DNA from: Ophiura sarsii
Taxonomy: Eukaryota > Echinodermata > Ophiuroidea > Amphilepidida > Ophiuridae
Assembly: GCA_035610835.1 (NCBI GenBank)
Contig: CM069441.1
Span: 88,361,574-88,425,573 of the forward strand
Reading direction: 5' to 3'
DNA length: 64,000 nt
How positions within the stretch are numbered: position 1 is the first letter of the stretch; every line of letters starts with the position of its first letter. The translations under genes were made by a program, and so were the position numbers. This document shows, in pieces, positions 59,501-64,000 of this stretch. The notes below the pieces were generated by a model. It made no database searches. It worked only from the letters and a program-made list of their open reading frames with translations, and was not told where the DNA came from.

Positions 59501-60096
59501 TCTTCCATGAATCCGGGACAAGACGTTGTATTTACTTCGACGTTAAAATCTTCAACCCCGGGGGATAAAGTCTGAAGCGAAAGTGTTTCAAATATTCCGG
59601 ATGTGAGGGTCAGAAGCGTACGCCCCGTGTCACCTTTTGTCCACACCCAACTCAAGGGGCTGATGTTATCTCCGAGATGTTCTAGATAACTGCCAGTATC
59701 ATTGTTGAACTGGAGGTCTGTAAAATGAAGTTGTAGATACACCAGTTGAGGCTCTGTCTCCAGTAGCTTTTCAAATTCGCGTTCGACCTCAATGTCCGTA
59801 ACTATACTGCAGCAGTCGAAAGAGCAACTTGCTTCCTTGGCAGATCTGAACGTACCTCTATTGTCATTTGAAACTTCGCTGTGTGCGCTCGAGGAGTCTT
59901 GGCATGACGTCAGATTGTGATTTCCCGCGAATACTTCATATGATGTCACACCGTATTCCGCGGTTTCATTGCACGACGTCACATTGTGGCTTTCAGTGGG
60001 TGGACAGTAATTGTAATCAAAACCCAGGCGCAGGCCAAGTAACACCAGGATCATAAATGCTGCTACGAAACTCAAAATGTTGGTTTGGTCCGGCAT
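56548..60096 (-). CDS. Intronless 1,182-residue polytopic membrane protein, unknown function
   Basis: Uninterrupted minus-strand ORF. A hydrophobic N-terminus (residues 8-24) is a signal peptide or anchor. Residues 25-290 form a Cys-rich, N-glycosylation-rich probable ectodomain (NVTS, NETA, NLTS, NDTG, NISP, NNTT-like sites). Membrane segments are near 294-316, 358-380, 403-427, 591-617, 664-686, 688-704, 706-729, 857-882, 892-913, 961-978, 982-1008, 1024-1050, 1055-1080, 1091-1108 and 1113-1136. A charged coiled coil lies at about 741-815, followed by HEINGVKYIDERLFWYVAEK. The C-terminus EETPLLI contains an acidic dileucine endolysosomal sorting motif. I do not recognise the family; a transporter, channel or receptor is possible. 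Start ATG 60096 follows CTCCAG, so a 5' UTR intron may precede it. AATAAA lies 48 bp after the stop. Confidence 0.88.
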   Translation of the reverse strand: MPDQTNILSFVAAFMILVLLGLRLGFDYNYCPPTESHNVTSCNETAEYGVTSYEVFAGNHNLTSCQDSSSAHSEVSNDNRGTFRSAKEASCSFDCCSIVTDIEVEREFEKLLETEPQLVYLQLHFTDLQFNNDTGSYLEHLGDNISPLSWVWTKGDTGRTLLTLTSGIFETLSLQTLSPGVEDFNVEVNTTSCPGFMEECDYCKEMLLVDFLFNVTAARVHSNADSNVPMVDNVDIDICQDRVPAKLKPVVKLFAPYFGFEHFVIYASDYICWRRHPSQDTYNACITPTNSLSPYTLIVASIIMILSPLFLLWLIPKNPPRIDQTNNLTLLCKRTDLEVGFCYTLFYWGSDRLYPIQILRCILLYVPIATIVIFPNIIVNNVFDENNLSWQRLEAFIRVGHINCVAHVVFRILPLIIALIFLIVGVWKKYESGSEKPIDNTVIFKPTSFEKNWPLLSGSLFDPSYLSNDDKGTHQNSTARQPPAPCSSVRLQPVAIVLNNDMRSTRAIPPVAARSSFDLLPNANDDKTTGAEATMNDGDESGEHYVKQQVLNLLDLKILHKPFSTEAFVKNSQCLYNQGLECPSWCSVFPFFCVQYTIQVVLLSIGIIVTFVLSLPGLNLLRKLFISIFSKKLIDDANRNVGTVRPDTTDDVMDVKTKMKMFWTRFTFIVLFIGKFLAVLLIMIRCFSSVVLMAEILIHVFTGFIINVEIVSSLLILAACLAGFVLARVSGIYKTYYNLLKSIINQSKALDKSAKENEIEAKVIERKLKANDIEMYKAKLELRKTESELAQDKFQAYINTLTVENEMLTEKYQAMSESFDNGSRPVLHKIVHEINGVKYIDERLFWYVAEKCKPLRLEVFVTIFLVLVITMGIAEAMTIIINAGKIEDMTDMANIAIAIVTLLALWLIPSVVRIGSSTDQRDEKDMKYRIQSCIKEFARDDSIAGNVVTDGETYRKVWETLVELILAVSFGIMLPAFIDASLPPPLIGIITTIMSILVLISMFILALIGENNMSNTTNAVTTRKIISCCIFIFMIIIIISIIISIMRILLLSEKKLLVIGLIISGIGLSICLVLHVLVIADTQKNKYFRRLACMDMMILIITLISASWMDDIRLWVFMIRLISIAFSFAILLYNYNILYVKVWQSYSSRPCSGADDHEKIEGKRGRSRENHEKIGEETPLLI

Positions 60097-60644
60097 TATA
60101 CACTGGAGAAATACAAAATAAACAGTTTGATATCAATAATGTAACGTAGAAACTTGGTAGAGTCACTCCGTCCGGGCAGTGGGCACTCCGTATCCAGGCG
60201 CTTAGCGCGGCATGTGAGCCAGGGGGCAGAAGTATGTCGTCCCGACAGTGGCGTAAATTTTCGTAAAAGGTTGCCCCAATTTTTTCCCAGTCAGTCACCT
60301 CGTGAATTTCATGTAAGTGGTGGGGGGGGGGGGGGGGGGGGTCAAAAAATTTCGCACGGTCACAACATTTCGCACGGTCACAACATTTCGCAGTTAAAAA
60401 AGCACAACAGTCAACAAATAATGCCCAATCCTTAGTGTTTTGACTTCGTATTCGCATACACTCTCCACTCCGTGACCAAGGTCTGTTGACCGAAACGTCG
60501 GATTTTGTAATAAAACTTTGTGCATCTTCAAACAACACCTAGTTATTTATTCTCAGTGTTTTCGGCCTAGGCCCTATTTTTTTTCTTATGCGCATTTTAT
60601 AGCGTCCCGGTATTGCGAATTTAGCGTCCCGGTATTTGGAGCCA

Positions 60645-60688
<44 letters not shown>

Positions 60689-60790
60689 CTGCCCCCCGGT
60701 CGGTACGCCCCTGCCGTATTTGCGGAGATGATAGCCTGTACACTTCCCGGGTGGGGCGGTTCCAGTGGATTTATTTTCCATTTTTGTAGT
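60097..60790. other. Upstream of the membrane gene: repeats and poly-G
   Basis: Contains G20 at 60322-60341 and G44 at 60645-60688, each next to GTCCCGG / CCAGGGG repeat ends. ORFs here are low-complexity shadows. 60470-60540 (GACCGAAACGTCGG, AATAAAACTTTG) resembles retroelement tails. Confidence 0.5.
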
Positions 60791-61010
60791 CAAAGTCCAT
60801 AGTTCCGAGTTAGAAAGAAATATTGTGTTGACAAAAGCATTACATCTTTTGATTTTGTTCTCAAGACTTTTGTTAGAAATGTCCTGATCTGGTTAAAAGT
60901 ATCAAATGCAAGTCCTTTCCTTCTTGCGATTTCTTGTTCAGTGTCCAACCGAGAACCCAAATATTTACAGGTTTTCCAATCCGTATTACTATTCTTTCTG
61001 ATGAGATATA
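60790..61010 (-). pseudogene. LINE reverse-transcriptase fragment
   Basis: The reverse strand reads KTCKYLGSRLDTEQEIARRK and then AFDTFNQIRTF, a block typical of the region just after the RT core of non-LTR elements. Confidence 0.55.
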
Positions 61011-61013
61011 TAA

Positions 61014-62215
61014 TATACGAAGGGCATTCAATAAATACCTGCAACCATTGAAAATCTCTGAACCGTGACAATGTCAATAAAATAAATTTATGATACTTAA
61101 ACTGTAGGCCTTACCCCTTTCTCACGGAAAAATTCAAACATGTGGGTCATTTTTATCATGTGATTTCAGTACTATAAACATGATGGTCTCTGGGCAAGAA
61201 TCAGCATTATAAATCAAGCGCCATTGTTAACACTGTTAACGCATATAAACACGGCACAAATATATAGTAACGAATTTTTTCGAGACACCCTGTGTTTAAT
61301 TCCTAAGACCCTTAATAAATTCGAAATATTGGAGAAGAAAAAAATCCTGCGCATTTTGACACCTTATTACATTACCACCAATATTGATGAAGCAGTGGCC
61401 ATTTGAATAACAAATGATGCAGATTCCAATGTTGCACTTAATGCATGCCATAAACATGTCTTTCAAATTTCCCGCCATTGTAACATTTAATTCCCTAACC
61501 AGTGCCCTGAGATCACGGTATTCACAGTGCTGAAATGTAATGATATAAAATGACCTACGTGTTCGAGATTTTCACTGAGAAAAGAGTAAGACTTATAGTT
61601 TAAGTATCATCATCATCATCGTCTACGCTTTCCGGCTATGATGCATTGCGCGCGCAACTATTGCTCTTCAGGTCATACGATCATTGGTCTGTGTCAAGAG
61701 TTCCGGGTTAATATTTTTGTTTACGTTTGCAACCCAGGTAGGCTTTGGACGTCCGACTGGTCTTTTTGTGGCTCGGTTGTATTCTTTTAAAGCTTAGCGT
61801 GTTGGAGTTTCTTGTGGCAATCTATATAAATGTCCCAGCCAATTTAGGCGTCTTCGTTTGATATTTTTGCTCCATGGTTCACTATTTGTTTTTGTATATA
61901 CATGTAGATCGACATTTGTCACTTTGTCAAATTTTGTAATATTCAAAGCTGTCTTAGTAGAGTTCTTTGTGTTCTAGTTTCATTGTTATTGTCCATAGTT
62001 CACTATTGTATAGAAAAATTGAGCTTACATATGCGTTGAAAATTCTCATTTTGGTGGTTATTGTTGCCCTCCTGCTTTGAAAAAATTGTTTGAGTTGATT
62101 ATAATATGTGCTGATGGCTAGCCCTTTTTTAAGTATCATAAGTTTATTTTACGGACACGTGTCACGGTTCAGAGATTTCCAATGGTTGCAGGTATTTATT
62201 GAATGCCCCTCGTAT
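61014..62215. mobile_element. TIR element carrying LINE DNA, TA-flanked
   Basis: Ends TACGA(A/G)GGGCATTCAATAA and complement, with ~95-bp inverted repeats (CCTGCAACCATTG, TCTCTGAACCGTGAC, AGTATCATAA). Inside is a minus-strand LINE fragment. End sequence suggests Tc1/mariner; no transposase seen. Confidence 0.72.
61690..62139 (-). pseudogene. LINE fragment inside the TIR element
   Basis: The reverse strand reads KMRIFNAYVSSIFLYNSELW, TI, then in a broken frame RRRLNWLGHLYRLPQETPTR, stop, ALKEYNRATKRPVGRPKPTW. This is the C-terminal part of a non-LTR polyprotein with frameshifts. Confidence 0.72.
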
Positions 62216-64000
62216 ATTATATATGCCTCGGACATTTTTTCTTCTTCTTGATCGTTAACACCGTTATTTTTTTCTTGATATCCCTTTTATGGTGATTGTT
62301 TTTTTGATCCTCTGTATGTCTAAGTTACCGAGATTACCGCGCACAAAGAATGTAATTCTAAAAATGTGGGTTCTTTTGGGCGGGAAGCGCGAACAAATGT
62401 GGACCTTTATTTGTGTGCGCGAAGCGCCAACAAATTTGACATTTCTTTTTGGAAACCCACTAACAACACCAGACGGTGCTATGACGTCACTAGCGATGGT
62501 GTCCAGTTTTCAATACGATATTTCGTTAAAATACCGTACATAGTACACTAGTACAGGGTTCCAAATTGTCGGCAATCAATGATTTCCTTTCATCTTCAGG
62601 CTGATGTTAATCAGATTCTTTTGTTTTTTGTTTTTGATCCACCCTTTTGGGGGACATTTTTTTTCTGATCCCCCCACACCAATATTGCTAATCTCAACCG
62701 CCAGTGGCAATCTAATTTTTTACCGTAGAAAGGACCTAAACTTGAAGATATTCAAAACATATTTGGACAAATTCCAGATCTATATAGAAGACAATGATTT
62801 TGTGTGTGTGGATATATTATGCGCACAATAATCATGTTCTTGATTTGGATGTTGTTAAAGCTAGAATTTGAATTTGCGCAGTTAGTTTAGGAAAATAGTA
62901 ATGTATTAGGTCTCAGTTTATTTTCTAGCGTAGGCCTACGTAGTGTGAATTATATGCTTTATAGAGTTACAGTTCATTGGTGTCAATCTTTCCAAGTTGC
63001 CGAACTCGAATTTAAAATCTGGTAAATTTCCTCGGATAGCTTGACATATCCCAAAATTAACAAATCTTTAAAAAAAAAAAAAATCTACGGTGCCTCTATA
63101 ACATTTTGTACCAAAATAGAAGAAATGATGTAGTTCCGATGTTAGTTATTATAATAATTCCATAATAATATAAACAATATAGACTTACATTTTCTGAATG
63201 AACGATCGGATAATTTGGACAATTTCTGCATTCAAAATTGTTGCACCTATTTGTTTGCTATCCAAACGAGTAGCACTGGTTCCGTCCTAACACCGTAGCG
63301 AGATGCGACAAGTGCAGGGCTACTACGTGGGTTCAGAGGATCCAAGTTCCGAGCTATTGGCAACGAATCAATCAATAATGTTAGTTTCCTGGGCTCTATG
63401 GCTGAAGTGCTGACTGTTTTAGTGACACAAACTTTAAAAAAGCCCGATTCAAAATCTTGGTTCAAAATCTAAATCTGTGAATGCTTGTGATCATTATATT
63501 AGGTCTATATTAGGGTCCTTTTTGTTGGCAAGCAAATACTACTTTGCATACAATGTAATTTTCCGTTTACTTTACTTGATGTGGGAATTTACATATCTCT
63601 TATAGATAAATCAAACTAATTTGATTAATAATTGATATTAATGAACTTCGATCAAGCGTCTCTTAAAGGGGCACTGAGAGATTGTCGAGAAAAATGAAAT
63701 TCAATAGATGAGGTACGTAGGCACCCGAAGTGTAATGATTTATGGGGAAACAGTTGAAGTGGCGCTAGATTGAAATTTGATTGAAGCAAGTTATGTGGTA
63801 TGATAATGATGATAATTTCGGTGTGATCTACATCAAAATTACCAAATCGTGAAACGCGATAGACGGCGAATTAAGGTAAACGGTTTCAGATAGTTAGTAT
63901 AGGCTTAAGTATTACGTATAGCCTAGGTGAAAAAACCCTGAATTCCATACAAATTGAAGGCGCACTCCCATACGTATCTCTTAGTGCCCATTTAAAAGAT
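62216..64000. other. Intergenic, no gene recognised
   Basis: AT-rich with an A13 tract at 63069-63081 and one TAGGCCTACG word at 62932. No ORF with recognisable domains. Confidence 0.4.

Noticed and set aside
60470..60540. Possible Penelope-like element end (GACCGAAACGTCGG, AATAAAACTTTG)
   Set aside because: Only a short tail resemblance; no RT or GIY-YIG domain nearby, so not called as an element.
60518..60802. Gly-rich and Pro-rich ORFs on both strands
   Set aside because: They arise from the G44 homopolymer; no domain and no splice support.

Overview
The window is animal nuclear DNA. Genes are split by phase-consistent GT-AG introns, the DNA is AT-rich, and most of it is mobile-element debris. 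An IFIT-like TPR gene sits beside an animal member of the PhoPQ-activated pathogenicity-related (PhoPQ_related/AprA) family, and the repeats look like those of marine invertebrates. I infer a marine deuterostome, perhaps an echinoderm or hemichordate; the species cannot be fixed from the sequence.

Layout. (1) Positions 1-12,527 are the 3' part of a first PhoPQ_related gene copy (exons 3-12 and 15; exons 1-2 would lie left of the window). It has lost exons 13 and 14 and is probably a pseudogene. (2) 12,528-17,650 is an intergenic repeat field. (3) 17,870-39,926 is a second, complete copy: TATA-like box, signal peptide, 15 exons, 491 residues, all splice phases consistent. From 19,419 it aligns base by base to copy 1 from position 1, so the locus is a tandem duplication. 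The copies differ mainly by mobile-element insertions, whose empty sites can be read directly in the sister copy. (4) 39,927-47,700 is intergenic: a Ty3/gypsy RNase H relic, a hairpin-forming minisatellite, poly-G tracts, a long foldback element and a three-element nest. (5) 47,763-50,749 is a two-exon IFIT-like TPR gene (896 residues). (6) 50,750-56,400 holds LINE and tRNA-like debris, a decayed third fragment of the PhoPQ_related duplication that keeps most of exon 4, and a ~61-bp satellite. (7) 56,548-60,096 (minus) is an intronless gene for a 1,182-residue polytopic membrane protein with a coiled coil and a C-terminal dileucine sorting signal. (8) 60,100-64,000 is repeats, including a TIR element that carries a LINE fragment.

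Function. The PhoPQ_related protein should be secreted and keeps a candidate Ser-Asp-His triad. The IFIT-like gene suggests an innate RNA-sensing type scaffold. Nothing shows that the three genes act in one pathway. The most unusual material is structural: a duplication that acts as a before/after record of transposition, a foldback element carrying about a dozen copies of a CACGGACGGAC motif, arrays of perfect short palindromes, and nested foldback elements.
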